Positions 1-8,691 of a DNA stretch of 64,000 nucleotides are shown here, piece by piece. Both the position numbers and the translations under genes were made by a program. The notes beneath the pieces are model-generated. The model did no database searches. It was not told the origin of the DNA and saw only the letters and a list, made by a program, of their open reading frames with translations. Source of the DNA: Thalassobius sp034670005 (GTDB taxonomy: Bacteria > Pseudomonadota > Alphaproteobacteria > Rhodobacterales > Rhodobacteraceae); contig NZ_JAXMOH010000009.1 in the NCBI RefSeq assembly GCF_034670005.1, positions 62,001-126,000 of the forward strand. Direction: 5' to 3'. Position 1 is the stretch's first letter, and each line of letters begins with the position of its first letter.

Positions 1-1
1 C

Positions 2-1951
2 GCCCCGGACAAGGCTTATTGGAACACCGCCATGGCCGGCGAAGGCGTGCCGTTCATGTCCACCAATGAAAGCTTCTCTGCCGAAACCATGCGCGACGTG
101 ATGTCGGGCGCGCTGAAACTGCTGGGGATGCAACTGACCGGCGGGTCCAGCACCATCCCCGACAGTTTCGACAAGTTGCGCCGCGCCGGGGCAATGGCGC
201 GCGAAACGCTGAAACTGGCAGCCTCGAAGCAATCCGGTGTGCCGGTGGCGCAGTTGAAAACCGCGCATGGCGCGGTGCAACTGCCCGACGGAACGGCGCT
301 GAAATACACCGAACTGGCCACCATCGCCGCCACGCTGGACCCGGTGCGCGATGTCACCCTGCGCGACCCGGATCAGTGGCGGCTGATCGGCAAGCCGATG
401 CACCGGCTCGACATGACGGCCAAGGTCACCGGCACCCAGACCTACGGCATCGACCTCGAAGTCGACGGCATGGTCCATGCGGCGGTGAAAATGAACCCGC
501 GTCAGGGCGGCGCGCTAAATGGCTATGACGACGCGGCAGCGAAAACCATGCGCGGTGTGCAAAAAATCCTGCCGATCACTGGCGGCATCGCGGTGATCGC
601 CGACAACACATGGCGTGCATTTCAGGCGGCGGCAGTGGTCGATTGCGACTGGGGCCCCGCCCCCTACCCCGCCGAACAGGCCGATCACTGGGCTGAAATC
701 TCGGATTCCTTCATCGAAGACCGGCTCGACAAGACATGGCGCGACGACGGCGCGGTCGAAACCGAACTGGAAAAAGGCACGGTCGTTGCGGCCGAATACC
801 GCTCGCCTTACGTGGCGCATCAACCGCTGGAACCGCTCAACGCCGTGATCAAAGTGACCGATGACGCGGTCGATGTCTGGGCCGGGCACCAGATCCCGCG
901 CCAATTGCAACAGATCGTCAGTCAGATCACCGGCCACAAAGCGGCTCAGGTCCGGTTCCACAATCAATTCATCGGTGGCAGCTTCGGTCACCGTCTGGAA
1001 TTCGAATTCATCAAGCAAGCCGCCGAAATCGCCAACCTGCTGCGCGGCACACCGGTCAAGCTGACCTATCTGCGCGAAGAAGATTTCGGCCACGATTTCC
1101 CCCGCCATATCGCCATGGCCCGTGGCCGGGGCACGGTGGCAGATGGTAAAGTGGTGGCGATGGATCTGGACATTGCATCGCCCTCGGTGATGACGTCGCA
1201 AATGGGCCGCGCCAAAATGCCGATGGCCGGACCGGACATGCAGATCGTGGCCGGGGCATGGAACAATCCCTATGCGCTGCCGCATCTGCGGGTGCGCGGC
1301 TACCGGGTGCCGGAACTGGCGCCGGTCTCGTCGTGGCGGTCGGTCGGGGCCGCCGGGGCCGGGTTCTTCTTTGACAGCTTTCTCGATGAACTAATCCACC
1401 GGGCCGGGGCCGATCCGATGGAAGAACGAATCCGCCTGATGCAACATGACCTGTCGCGCAAGGTGCTGGAAACGGTGGCCGAAATGTCGTCCTGGGGCGG
1501 TGATCTGGCCCCGAACAAGGGCCGCGGCGTCGCCTTTGTCGAAAGCTTCGGCGTGCCCACAGCCGAAGTGGTCGAAGTGACCAATACCGACAACGGCATT
1601 CGCATCGACAAGGTCTGGATCGCTGCCGAAGTCGGTCAGGTTGTCGATCCGGTCAATTTCGAAAACCTTGTTCAGGGCGGTGTAATTTTCGGCCTTGGTC
1701 ACGCGATGAACAGTCAAATCACCTATGCCGATGGCATGGCGGAACAATCCAATTACTGGGATGCCGAAGGGATGCGGAATTACCAATGCCCTGACATCTT
1801 TGTCAAAGGGTTGGAAAACGGGCCGCATGTGCGTGGTATCGGGGAACCGCCCATCCCACCTGCCGCGCCCGCTCTGGCCAACGCGATCTTCGCGGCCACC
1901 GGCCAGCGGCTGCGGGCGATGCCGTTCAATCAGGGCATTGATTTCGTCTGA
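2..1951 (+). CDS. Molybdopterin-binding subunit of xanthine dehydrogenase-family oxidoreductase (IorB-like), 5' partial
   Basis: Large molybdenum-cofactor subunit of the xanthine dehydrogenase/aldehyde oxidase family, closest in style to the isoquinoline 1-oxidoreductase beta subunit, which hydroxylates N-heteroaromatics or aldehydes with water as oxygen source. The frame is open from base 2, so the N-terminus lies outside the window; the ATG at 32 is internal. Visible landmarks are HQPLEPLNA (substrate/cofactor region), a glycine-rich IGGSFGHR loop, and near the C-terminus RGIGEPP, whose Glu matches the catalytic Glu of the family's GEP motif. The usual small 2Fe-2S subunit would lie upstream and is not visible. 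The modABC genes at about 41-44 kb could supply molybdate (inference). The substrate cannot be told from sequence. Confidence 0.85.
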   Translation, partial: APDKAYWNTAMAGEGVPFMSTNESFSAETMRDVMSGALKLLGMQLTGGSSTIPDSFDKLRRAGAMARETLKLAASKQSGVPVAQLKTAHGAVQLPDGTALKYTELATIAATLDPVRDVTLRDPDQWRLIGKPMHRLDMTAKVTGTQTYGIDLEVDGMVHAAVKMNPRQGGALNGYDDAAAKTMRGVQKILPITGGIAVIADNTWRAFQAAAVVDCDWGPAPYPAEQADHWAEISDSFIEDRLDKTWRDDGAVETELEKGTVVAAEYRSPYVAHQPLEPLNAVIKVTDDAVDVWAGHQIPRQLQQIVSQITGHKAAQVRFHNQFIGGSFGHRLEFEFIKQAAEIANLLRGTPVKLTYLREEDFGHDFPRHIAMARGRGTVADGKVVAMDLDIASPSVMTSQMGRAKMPMAGPDMQIVAGAWNNPYALPHLRVRGYRVPELAPVSSWRSVGAAGAGFFFDSFLDELIHRAGADPMEERIRLMQHDLSRKVLETVAEMSSWGGDLAPNKGRGVAFVESFGVPTAEVVEVTNTDNGIRIDKVWIAAEVGQVVDPVNFENLVQGGVIFGLGHAMNSQITYADGMAEQSNYWDAEGMRNYQCPDIFVKGLENGPHVRGIGEPPIPPAAPALANAIFAATGQRLRAMPFNQGIDFV

Positions 1952-1989
1952 TCGCGCTTGGGGCGGGCCCGGCTTTGCCCCGGCCTGCC

Positions 1990-2682
1990 CTACCTGCCGC
2001 AGATGGCGAACAATCCCGCCCGCGACGTGATGCCCAGCTTGCCATAGGCGCGTTTGCGATAGGTCACCACGGTCGATGCCGCGACCCCCAGATCGGCGGC
2101 GATCAGATCGGTCTTGCGCGCCGACAGGATACCCAGACAGACCGCGCGTTCACGCGTGCTCAACACCGCCAGCGGTGCCGGTATATCGCTTTGCGCCGCG
2201 CGTTCGAAATGCATCAGCGCCAATCGTCCGGCCAGCCGGGCCAGATCGGGCGCGCATTCCGCCCCGTCGCCCGTGTGATACAGGCTGACGAACAGCCGCA
2301 GCCGGTCGCCCACCGCCACCATCGTCGTCTTGGCCGCCAATCCCGGCGCGCCGAAGAATACCCGCCGGTATTCCGTTCCCATCCGCGGCGCGAGGTCCTC
2401 CAGCCGGTGCAGCGTGACCGTCCCCACGTCCGCCTTGCGCAGCTCGGGCAGCAACGGGTCTTGCAGGAACCAGCCGTCGAGATAGGTCGCCGCCAACCTC
2501 CCCGCCAGCGCCCCATGGCTGAAATGCCGCGACAACAGGCACTGCGCCCGGTCGTCCCCGATGGCAAAAACCATGATCTGGTCGACCCCCAGCGTTTCGA
2601 CGAAATCGGCAAATACCAGCGCGAAATCATCGCGCCCAAGCGCGGCGAGGCAGGTGTCGATATGCTGTGCAAGCGTGGTCAT
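1990..2682 (-). CDS. LuxR-family transcriptional regulator
   Basis: A 230-residue regulator with a C-terminal LuxR/GerE helix-turn-helix at about residues 168-228: LSTRERAVCLGILSARK followed by TDLIAADLGVAASTVVTYRK. The N-terminal 150 residues form an unassigned sensor region; no phospho-acceptor receiver domain was recognised. It is divergent from the FAD monooxygenase that starts at 2772, with an 89-bp shared promoter region, so regulation of that gene is the natural inference. Its 3' end converges on the molybdenum hydroxylase gene with a 38-bp gap. The ligand is unknown. Confidence 0.85.
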   Translation of the reverse strand: MTTLAQHIDTCLAALGRDDFALVFADFVETLGVDQIMVFAIGDDRAQCLLSRHFSHGALAGRLAATYLDGWFLQDPLLPELRKADVGTVTLHRLEDLAPRMGTEYRRVFFGAPGLAAKTTMVAVGDRLRLFVSLYHTGDGAECAPDLARLAGRLALMHFERAAQSDIPAPLAVLSTRERAVCLGILSARKTDLIAADLGVAASTVVTYRKRAYGKLGITSRAGLFAICGR

Positions 2683-2771
2683 GGGACGGTCTTAGCATGT
2701 CCTCCTACAAAGGGGACAGACAGACAGCCCACCGGTTCTGTACAACAGTGCCCAAACCACAGGAGCAGATC

Positions 2772-4379
2772 ATGAGACCAGCCGGACGCGCCGAAACGGA
2801 CTCGCTTTATTTCAACTACCCGCATTTCGATCCGCCCGCCGCGCGGGATCGCCTGACCGACCCCACGCCGGTCGCCATTGTCGGCGCCGGCCCGGTCGGC
2901 ATGACCGCCGCGCTGGCTTTGGCGCGCGCGGGTATCGCCTCGGTTCTGCTGGACGCCAAGGACAGCTTCAACGACGGCAGCCGCGCGATCTGCGTCGCGC
3001 GCCAGTCCTATCACATTCTCGACCGGCTCGGCGCGGTCGCTCCCTTCCTTGAAAAATCTCTGGGCTGGACCACCGGGCGCAGCTTCTACCGCGGTCGTCA
3101 GATCCTTGAATTCGACATGCCCGACAGCCCGCGCGAAAAATACCGCCCGATGTATAACATCGAACAGCAATATATCGAACAATACCTGTGGGACGCCATC
3201 GCGCTCGAACCTCTGATCGACGCCCGCTGGCAAAGCGAAGTCACCGGGACAGAAGACACCGAGGATGGTGTGCGTCTAACCGTGCGCGACCCCAAGGGCA
3301 GCTATGACATCGCCGCCGATTGGCTGCTGGCCGCCGACGGGGCCCGCAGCACCGTCCGCACCCTGCGCGGGCTGCGCCTGAAAGGCGACAATTTCGAAGG
3401 CCGCTATGTCATCGCCGACGTGCAGATGGATCACGATTATCCCACCATCCGCCGGGCGCTGTTCGACCCCGATTGCAGGCGCGGCGGCACCATCCTTGTC
3501 CATAAACAGCCCGATAATATCTGGCGCATTGATTACCAGCTGCGCGACGGCGAAGACGCAACCGATGCGATCCGCGAAGAAAACGTGCGCGGTTCGGTGG
3601 CCGCGGTGCTGGACGAGCTCGGCTATAGCGGCGACTGGGATCTGGAATGGTGGAGCATCTATTCCGCCAACACGCTGGCTTTGGACGATTACCGCGACGG
3701 GCGGGTTTTCTTCATCGGTGACAGCGCCCATATCGTGCCGATCTTTGGCGTGCGCGGGCTCAATAACGGCATTGCCGATGCCGACAATATCGCATGGAAA
3801 CTGGCTCGGGTGATTCAGGGACAGGCCGGACCGGCGCTGCTGGACAGCTACACGCCAGAACGGCGTGGAGCCACGCTCGATGTGTTTGCCAACGCATCGA
3901 AATCGGCGCGGTTCATGACACCGCCGACCAAAGGCTGGGCGCTGATGCGCGACGCAGCACTGAACCTCGCGCTGGACCACCCGTTTGCCGGGGAACTGGC
4001 CAACCCGCGCCAGATGACCCCCTATAGCTATGCCGACAGCCCGATCGTGTCGCCCGACGACCCGGGGTTTGACGGCGGACCGGTGCCCGGCGCGCCACTG
4101 CCCGAAGCCCGGGTCGATGACGGTTTCCTGTCTGACCGGCTGGGTTCCGGGTTCAGCCTGATCGCCTTTGATCCCGCGCTCGGCGCCGATCTTGCCGATC
4201 CCGACCTCGCCCATGTGGTGCTGTCCCCCGGATCAGAAGCCGCCAAGGTGCTGGCTGCCACCGCGTCGACCGCCTATCTTGTGCGGCCCGATGGCCATAT
4301 CGCCGCCCGCTGGGCCGATGCCAGCCCCGCCGCAATCCACCACGCCTTCGCCCTCTCGACCGCAGGAGAAACCGCATGA
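2772..4379 (+). CDS. FAD-dependent aromatic monooxygenase (MhpA/PheA-like)
   Basis: Class A flavoprotein monooxygenase of 535 residues. The FAD-binding GAGPVG motif is at residues 38-43 and the second flavin motif GDSAHIVPIFGVRGLN at about 316-331. The family adds one oxygen atom to an aromatic ring using NAD(P)H; 3-(3-hydroxyphenyl)propionate hydroxylase and resorcinol/phenol hydroxylases are relatives. The C-terminal 140 residues resemble the thioredoxin-like tail of that group. An in-frame GTG lies upstream at 2667, but the ATG at 2772 sits behind AGGAG (2761-2765) and is the better start. The stop overlaps the next small gene as ATGA, so the two are translationally coupled. Substrate not determined. 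Confidence 0.85.
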   Translation: MRPAGRAETDSLYFNYPHFDPPAARDRLTDPTPVAIVGAGPVGMTAALALARAGIASVLLDAKDSFNDGSRAICVARQSYHILDRLGAVAPFLEKSLGWTTGRSFYRGRQILEFDMPDSPREKYRPMYNIEQQYIEQYLWDAIALEPLIDARWQSEVTGTEDTEDGVRLTVRDPKGSYDIAADWLLAADGARSTVRTLRGLRLKGDNFEGRYVIADVQMDHDYPTIRRALFDPDCRRGGTILVHKQPDNIWRIDYQLRDGEDATDAIREENVRGSVAAVLDELGYSGDWDLEWWSIYSANTLALDDYRDGRVFFIGDSAHIVPIFGVRGLNNGIADADNIAWKLARVIQGQAGPALLDSYTPERRGATLDVFANASKSARFMTPPTKGWALMRDAALNLALDHPFAGELANPRQMTPYSYADSPIVSPDDPGFDGGPVPGAPLPEARVDDGFLSDRLGSGFSLIAFDPALGADLADPDLAHVVLSPGSEAAKVLAATASTAYLVRPDGHIAARWADASPAAIHHAFALSTAGETA

Positions 4380-4552
4380 CCCCCGTTGATGTCGAAACCG
4401 TCTACGAAGCGCTTGCCGAACAGCTTGATGCGGTCGGGGATAAAAGCGACCTGTTCCTTGCCAAGCTGGCGCTGCTGCTGTCCCACGATATCGGCGACGC
4501 TGCCCGCGTCTGCACCCGGATTGCCGAAGCGGCCCGGAACCTCGACGCCTGA
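4376..4552 (+). CDS. DUF2783 small protein coupled to FAD monooxygenase
   Basis: A 58-residue protein starting MTPVDVETVYEALAEQL and containing LFLAKLALLLSHDIGD, which matches the short DUF2783 family as remembered (about 60 residues, helical, found next to FAD-dependent monooxygenases). Its ATG overlaps the stop codon of the monooxygenase (ATGA at 4376-4379), and GGAG lies at 4364-4367. The coupling suggests a partner or stabiliser of the monooxygenase, but no function is established. It has no signal peptide or membrane segment. It ends just before the inverted repeat that terminates the convergent channel gene. Confidence 0.75.
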   Translation: MTPVDVETVYEALAEQLDAVGDKSDLFLAKLALLLSHDIGDAARVCTRIAEAARNLDA

Positions 4553-4586
4553 AAACCGGCCTGACCCTGCCCCGTCGGGTCAGGCC
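4553..4586 (-). terminator. Rho-independent terminator of the MscS-like gene
   Basis: Perfect 10-bp inverted repeat: GGCCTGACCC at 4558-4567 and GGGTCAGGCC at 4577-4586, with a 9-nt loop. Read on the minus strand, the stem is followed by GGTTTTC. The stop codon of the channel gene (4580-4582) lies inside the stem, so the hairpin starts within the coding end. Confidence 0.7.
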
Positions 4587-6514
4587 CCGGCGTCGCCGTT
4601 GCGGCGGCCCAGCGTTTCGATGGCTTCGGCCAGCCGTTCCAGCCCCTTGAGATTGACATCGCGCTGCGGGAACGGGATTTCGATCCCGGCTTTGTTCAGC
4701 GCGGAATAGACCCGGAACAACAGGTCCGACTTCACCCCCATTACCGTGCTCACATCATGCAGGAACACCCGCAGTTCGAAGTCCAGCGCACTGTCGCCAA
4801 GCCCGACGAACAAAACCGACGGCGCGGGAAAACTGATGATCCGGGAATCGTCCTTCACGGCCTCTTCCAGAATAGTGCGCACCGCGTCGACATCACTGCC
4901 ATAGGCGACACCGACGGGCAGAACCAAACGGCCGTCACTGCCAGCAAGCGTCATGTTCTTGACGCTCCCCTCGATCAGCGCGGCGTTCGGAACCACCACA
5001 TCAAACCGGTCGAAGGTTTCGATCCGGGTCGACCGGACGGCGATTTTTTTCACGATGCCGGAATGCCCGGCAACTTCGATCCAGTCGCCCACCTTAACCG
5101 GCCGTTCGACCAGCAGGATAATCCCCGACACGAAATTCGAAACCACATTGCGCAACCCGAAACCGATACCGACGGACAAGGCGCCAAAGACCACGGCTAG
5201 GCTGGACAGGTCGATCCCGGCAGACGAAATGGCGATCAAACCGGTCAATGTCAGCCCAAGATACCCCAACCCGGTGATCAGCGACGCCTGCGCACCCCGA
5301 TCCATTTTCGTTCTGGGCAGAAGCGTCTGGCGAAACAGGCGCTGCGTCCACCGGGTCACGACCAGACCCATCATGAAGACGACGACCAGCGTGATCAGCA
5401 TCGTCAGCGACAACCGCATATCGCCCACTTTCACGCCTTCAGTCAGCAACCGCCAGACTTCGGAAATATCGGTCAGACGGGCCCCCCAGATCAAAGCGAG
5501 AAGCGGCAAAACCCCAAATATGATCAACAGCGAAACCACCAGCGGCAGCACGAACGCACCCTCGGCTTCGTCTTCCGTTATCTCGCCGACCGCGTCCCGG
5601 ACCAACGAAATCAGAAGACGCCGGAAATACAGCGCCGCCGCCAGCACACCAAGCGTAAAGATCATCGGAACGGTGGCCTGCCGCGCCAGATTGACAAAGC
5701 CCAGCGCCGAAGCAACGACAGCCACGATGGCGGCAATCTGAATCAACCGGGCAACAATCCAGATAAGGTCACCGACAATCGCGCCTTCTGTGGGGTCGGC
5801 ACCCGTCGTATCGGTGCCAGGCGCTGCGGATTTTCCGGCGTTGATATCAAGCAAAAGCCGGCCCAGACGCCAAAGCGGAACAGCGCCGATCACAATTATG
5901 AACGTGGCTATGATCGCCCGCGTCTCGGGGCTGACGCGATAGGCCGTTTCCGCCACCACCAGCAGCGCCTCGATGGCGACAAAGAACCCGAGCCCAAGCG
6001 TCAGCCGATACCCGCGAAGGGCCTGTTCCGGGTCGATATCGAAAACGCCCGGCGTCCGGCCTTTGCCGCCAAAAACGGTGAATCCCAGAATATGAGCGAC
6101 GAAAAGATAGGTCAGGAACATTGGCAGCGCGGTGATCAACCCCTGACCCCGCTGCATTTTCAGATCAAGCATGAGTGGCGCGATAAACAGCAGACCCAGC
6201 CCGACCGCTGGCACGATCAGCCGTATCGCGAAAATGCCAAAAACCATCAACCGGCGGCGGGATTTGTTGGTTTCCCTTTGCAGTCCCATCTCGGCGCGGC
6301 GTGAAATCCACGGGCTTACCACGAAAATCAACACGAACCCGGCCACAGCCAACCCGACGGCAACCGGCAAATAGCTCCACAACCCGCCCGCCTCTGCCCG
6401 CAGTTTAAACGCCAGTGAAATATCCCCGGCGAAATCGGCAACCCGGCCGGACAATTCTTCGGGCAGTCCAGTCCAGTTTGACGGCAGGATCGGCGGCGGC
6501 GATTGCCGCAACAT
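4580..6514 (-). CDS. MscS-family mechanosensitive channel, main part (downstream of frameshift)
   Basis: This 644-residue frame carries many hydrophobic segments and a C-terminal MscS module. It includes the pore-lining and beta-domain region with GFGLRNVVSNFVSGIILL and ERPVKVGDWIEV (about residues 455-490), diagnostic of small-conductance channels that release solutes on hypo-osmotic shock. Its apparent ATG at 6512-6514 is probably not the true start. The N-terminal signal peptide and coiled DUF3772-like periplasmic domain are encoded just upstream in another frame (6515-7089). A single extra A in the A5 tract (T5 at 6514-6518 on the plus strand) would join ...ASQTEK to MLRQSPPP. So this is a frameshifted gene, a sequencing error, or less likely a recoded one. 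Confidence 0.8.
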   Translation of the reverse strand: MLRQSPPPILPSNWTGLPEELSGRVADFAGDISLAFKLRAEAGGLWSYLPVAVGLAVAGFVLIFVVSPWISRRAEMGLQRETNKSRRRLMVFGIFAIRLIVPAVGLGLLFIAPLMLDLKMQRGQGLITALPMFLTYLFVAHILGFTVFGGKGRTPGVFDIDPEQALRGYRLTLGLGFFVAIEALLVVAETAYRVSPETRAIIATFIIVIGAVPLWRLGRLLLDINAGKSAAPGTDTTGADPTEGAIVGDLIWIVARLIQIAAIVAVVASALGFVNLARQATVPMIFTLGVLAAALYFRRLLISLVRDAVGEITEDEAEGAFVLPLVVSLLIIFGVLPLLALIWGARLTDISEVWRLLTEGVKVGDMRLSLTMLITLVVVFMMGLVVTRWTQRLFRQTLLPRTKMDRGAQASLITGLGYLGLTLTGLIAISSAGIDLSSLAVVFGALSVGIGFGLRNVVSNFVSGIILLVERPVKVGDWIEVAGHSGIVKKIAVRSTRIETFDRFDVVVPNAALIEGSVKNMTLAGSDGRLVLPVGVAYGSDVDAVRTILEEAVKDDSRIISFPAPSVLFVGLGDSALDFELRVFLHDVSTVMGVKSDLLFRVYSALNKAGIEIPFPQRDVNLKGLERLAEAIETLGRRNGDAGA

Positions 6515-7089
6515 TTTTCGGTCTGGCTTGCCCGCAGCTTCGTATCCATTTCACGCACAAGGAACTGGGCGCGTTCAAAGGCTTCCTGGGCGGCAAGGAT
6601 GGGCGCATTTGCCGTCGACAATTGTTTTTTGATTTCCAGCCGACGTTCGGCGATTTCCTCGGCTTCCGTTTCTCCTTCGGGCGGCGGCGGCCCCAGCGCA
6701 TCCAACTGCGCCTGCAACGCCCGCGCGGCGAGGCTGCCCTTTTCGGAAAGGTCAAAAGCGGCATCGCGCTGTAGCGCCAGCGTCTTGCGCAACTGTTCAA
6801 GAACAGACTCTGTCGGACTGTCCAGCTCCAGCAGCCTCTGCGCCTCGGCTGCCGTTTTGTCCCATGTCGAGAAAGGTTCGTTGAAGACCGGGCTGTCCTG
6901 CGCCGCAAGCGGCGGCGCAAAGACCATCACGATCACGACCAACAGCAACGCAAACCATGCGAACGGATGTTTCAACACCTGCGCGGAACGCTTCCGCTTC
7001 GATCCTTGCTTGCCTGTCTTCACCGATCCCCCCATCCTGGACATCTTGCGCCCGTTGTGTTCCCCGGCGATGTCCCGGTTCATCGTCAC
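6328..7089 (-). pseudogene. N-terminal part of the frameshifted MscS-like channel
   Basis: The first 190 or so residues of this frame begin with a basic stretch and a hydrophobic segment (FAWFALLLVVIVMVF) ending in AAQDS, which looks like a signal peptide. A charged, helical region follows (AEAQRLLELDSP to AREMDTKLRASQTEK-like), resembling the DUF3772 domain found ahead of MscS channels. After position about 6519 the frame turns into Cys/Arg-rich nonsense (CCGNRRRRS) while the neighbouring frame becomes channel-like, placing the shift at the T5 run 6514-6518. The start could be the GTG at 7089 or the ATG at 7083. Treat 4580-7089 as one locus. Confidence 0.7.
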
Positions 7090-7208
7090 AGGTCAAAACC
7101 GGCGACCAAGCTGAAATCCTTTCTGAGCAAATTAGCCTGAACGGCTGCAACGGCAATATCAGGGCACGGACCGGCCAACCTGCATGGGCGCCTGCTGTCC
7201 CGATCCCC

Positions 7209-7242
7209 AAAAAAGTGGCCCGGCCATCGGCCGGACCACTTT
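7209..7242 (-). terminator. Rho-independent terminator of the class III aminotransferase gene
   Basis: Stem of 13 pairs with one mismatch: AAAGTGG-c-CCGGCC at 7212-7225, loop ATC, GGCCGG-a-CCACTTT at 7229-7242. Read on the minus strand it continues into a run of six T, the standard arrangement for an intrinsic terminator, 43 bp after the aminotransferase stop. Confidence 0.85.
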
Positions 7243-7284
7243 GGAATTCTTGATCTGCCGCCGCGCAGTACGGCCCGGCCAATC

Positions 7285-8655
7285 CTAGCCCAGAACTTCG
7301 GCCACCGCCTCTTTCAGTTTGCCCGCGATCTCGTCGGCTTCTTCCCGGGTCAGACAGAACGGCGGCGCAAATCCAAGGATATCGCCCTCCGGCATGGCGC
7401 GCGAAATGATCTTGCGGTTCAGCAGTGCCGCGTTGATCCTTGCCCCCACCGTCTTGGCGGGATCGAAATAGGTCCGGTCGGTCCGGTCTTCGACAAATTC
7501 CACCGCGCATAGCAAACCCTCGCCCCGGACTTCGCCGACATTGGGATGATCTCCGACCGCATCCATCAACGCCTGTTTGAAATAGGCCCCGGTTTCGCCC
7601 GCATTCTGCACCAGCTTCAGATCGTCCAGCAGCTTGAGATTGGCAACCCCCGCCGCCGCGCCGATCGGATGCGCCGAATAGGTCCAGCCGTGACCGATCG
7701 CGCCGTTTTCGTCGGTGCCCTTTTCCAGCACCTTCCAGACCTTGTCCGACAGGATCGACCCCGACAGCGGCGCATAGGCCGATGTCAGCCCCTTGGCGAT
7801 GGTGATGATGTCGGGTCTGATGCCATAGTGATCCGACCCGAACATCGACCCAAGCCGGCCGAACCCGGTCACCACCTCATCTGCGATCAGCAAAATATCA
7901 TGGCGGTCCAGAACCGCCTGAATCGCGGCCCAATACCCTTCGGGCGGCGGCACCAACCCGCCGGTGCCCAGCGCCGGTTCGCCGATGAAGGCGGCGATGG
8001 TGTCAGCGCCTTCGCGTGCGATCAGCGCTTCCAATTCGGCCACGCAATGGGCAACGAACTGTTCTTCGGTCTGATCCAGATCGTCGCGGCGGAAATAATA
8101 CGGCGCTTCGGTATGCACCACCTGGCTCAGCGGCAGATCGAATTTGCGGTGAAACAGCCCCAGCCCGGTCAATGATCCGGTCATCAACCCCGACCCGTGA
8201 TAGCCACGCCAACGCGAAATGATCTTCTTCTTCTCGGGACGGCCCAGAATATTGTTGTAGTACCAGACCAGCTTGATGTTGGTCTCGTTCGCATCCGATC
8301 CGCTCAGCCCGTAATACACCTTGGACATGTTATCCGGTGCCCGGTCGAGGATCATCTTGGCCAGCGTGATCGACGCCTCGGTGCCATGCCCGACATAGGC
8401 ATGGTAATAGGCCAGTTCCTTGGCCTGCTCTGCAATCGCCTCTGCGATTTCGGGGCGGCCATAACCGACATTGACGCAGTAAAGCCCGGCAAAGGCGTCC
8501 AGCAACCGGTTGCCGTCGCGGTCCTCGATATGACATCCCGACCCGCCGGTAATTATCCGCTGCGGCAGGTTTCCACGGGCGAATTCCGCCAGATGGGTCG
8601 AGGGATGGAAAAAATTATCACGGTCCCAGGCTTCCAGTTGATCGTTCTTCAGCAT
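7285..8655 (-). CDS. Class III (omega) PLP-dependent aminotransferase
   Basis: A 456-residue class III aminotransferase of the type that moves an amino group from an omega-amine or beta-alanine/GABA-like donor to pyruvate or 2-oxoglutarate. Landmarks are GSDANETN at 119-126 (phosphate/PLP contact), IADE with the pyridine-N-binding Asp259, and IAKGLTSAYAPL with the Schiff-base Lys288. ATG at 8655 is preceded by AAGGAC on the minus strand. It follows the aldehyde dehydrogenase gene (36-bp gap, same strand), so the pair would transaminate an amine or amino acid and oxidise the resulting semialdehyde, as in polyamine or GABA breakdown. The exact donor is not evident. Confidence 0.85.
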   Translation of the reverse strand: MLKNDQLEAWDRDNFFHPSTHLAEFARGNLPQRIITGGSGCHIEDRDGNRLLDAFAGLYCVNVGYGRPEIAEAIAEQAKELAYYHAYVGHGTEASITLAKMILDRAPDNMSKVYYGLSGSDANETNIKLVWYYNNILGRPEKKKIISRWRGYHGSGLMTGSLTGLGLFHRKFDLPLSQVVHTEAPYYFRRDDLDQTEEQFVAHCVAELEALIAREGADTIAAFIGEPALGTGGLVPPPEGYWAAIQAVLDRHDILLIADEVVTGFGRLGSMFGSDHYGIRPDIITIAKGLTSAYAPLSGSILSDKVWKVLEKGTDENGAIGHGWTYSAHPIGAAAGVANLKLLDDLKLVQNAGETGAYFKQALMDAVGDHPNVGEVRGEGLLCAVEFVEDRTDRTYFDPAKTVGARINAALLNRKIISRAMPEGDILGFAPPFCLTREEADEIAGKLKEAVAEVLG

Positions 8656-8691
8656 CTTTTTGTCCTTGTCCTTTAACTTCTCACGCCCACA

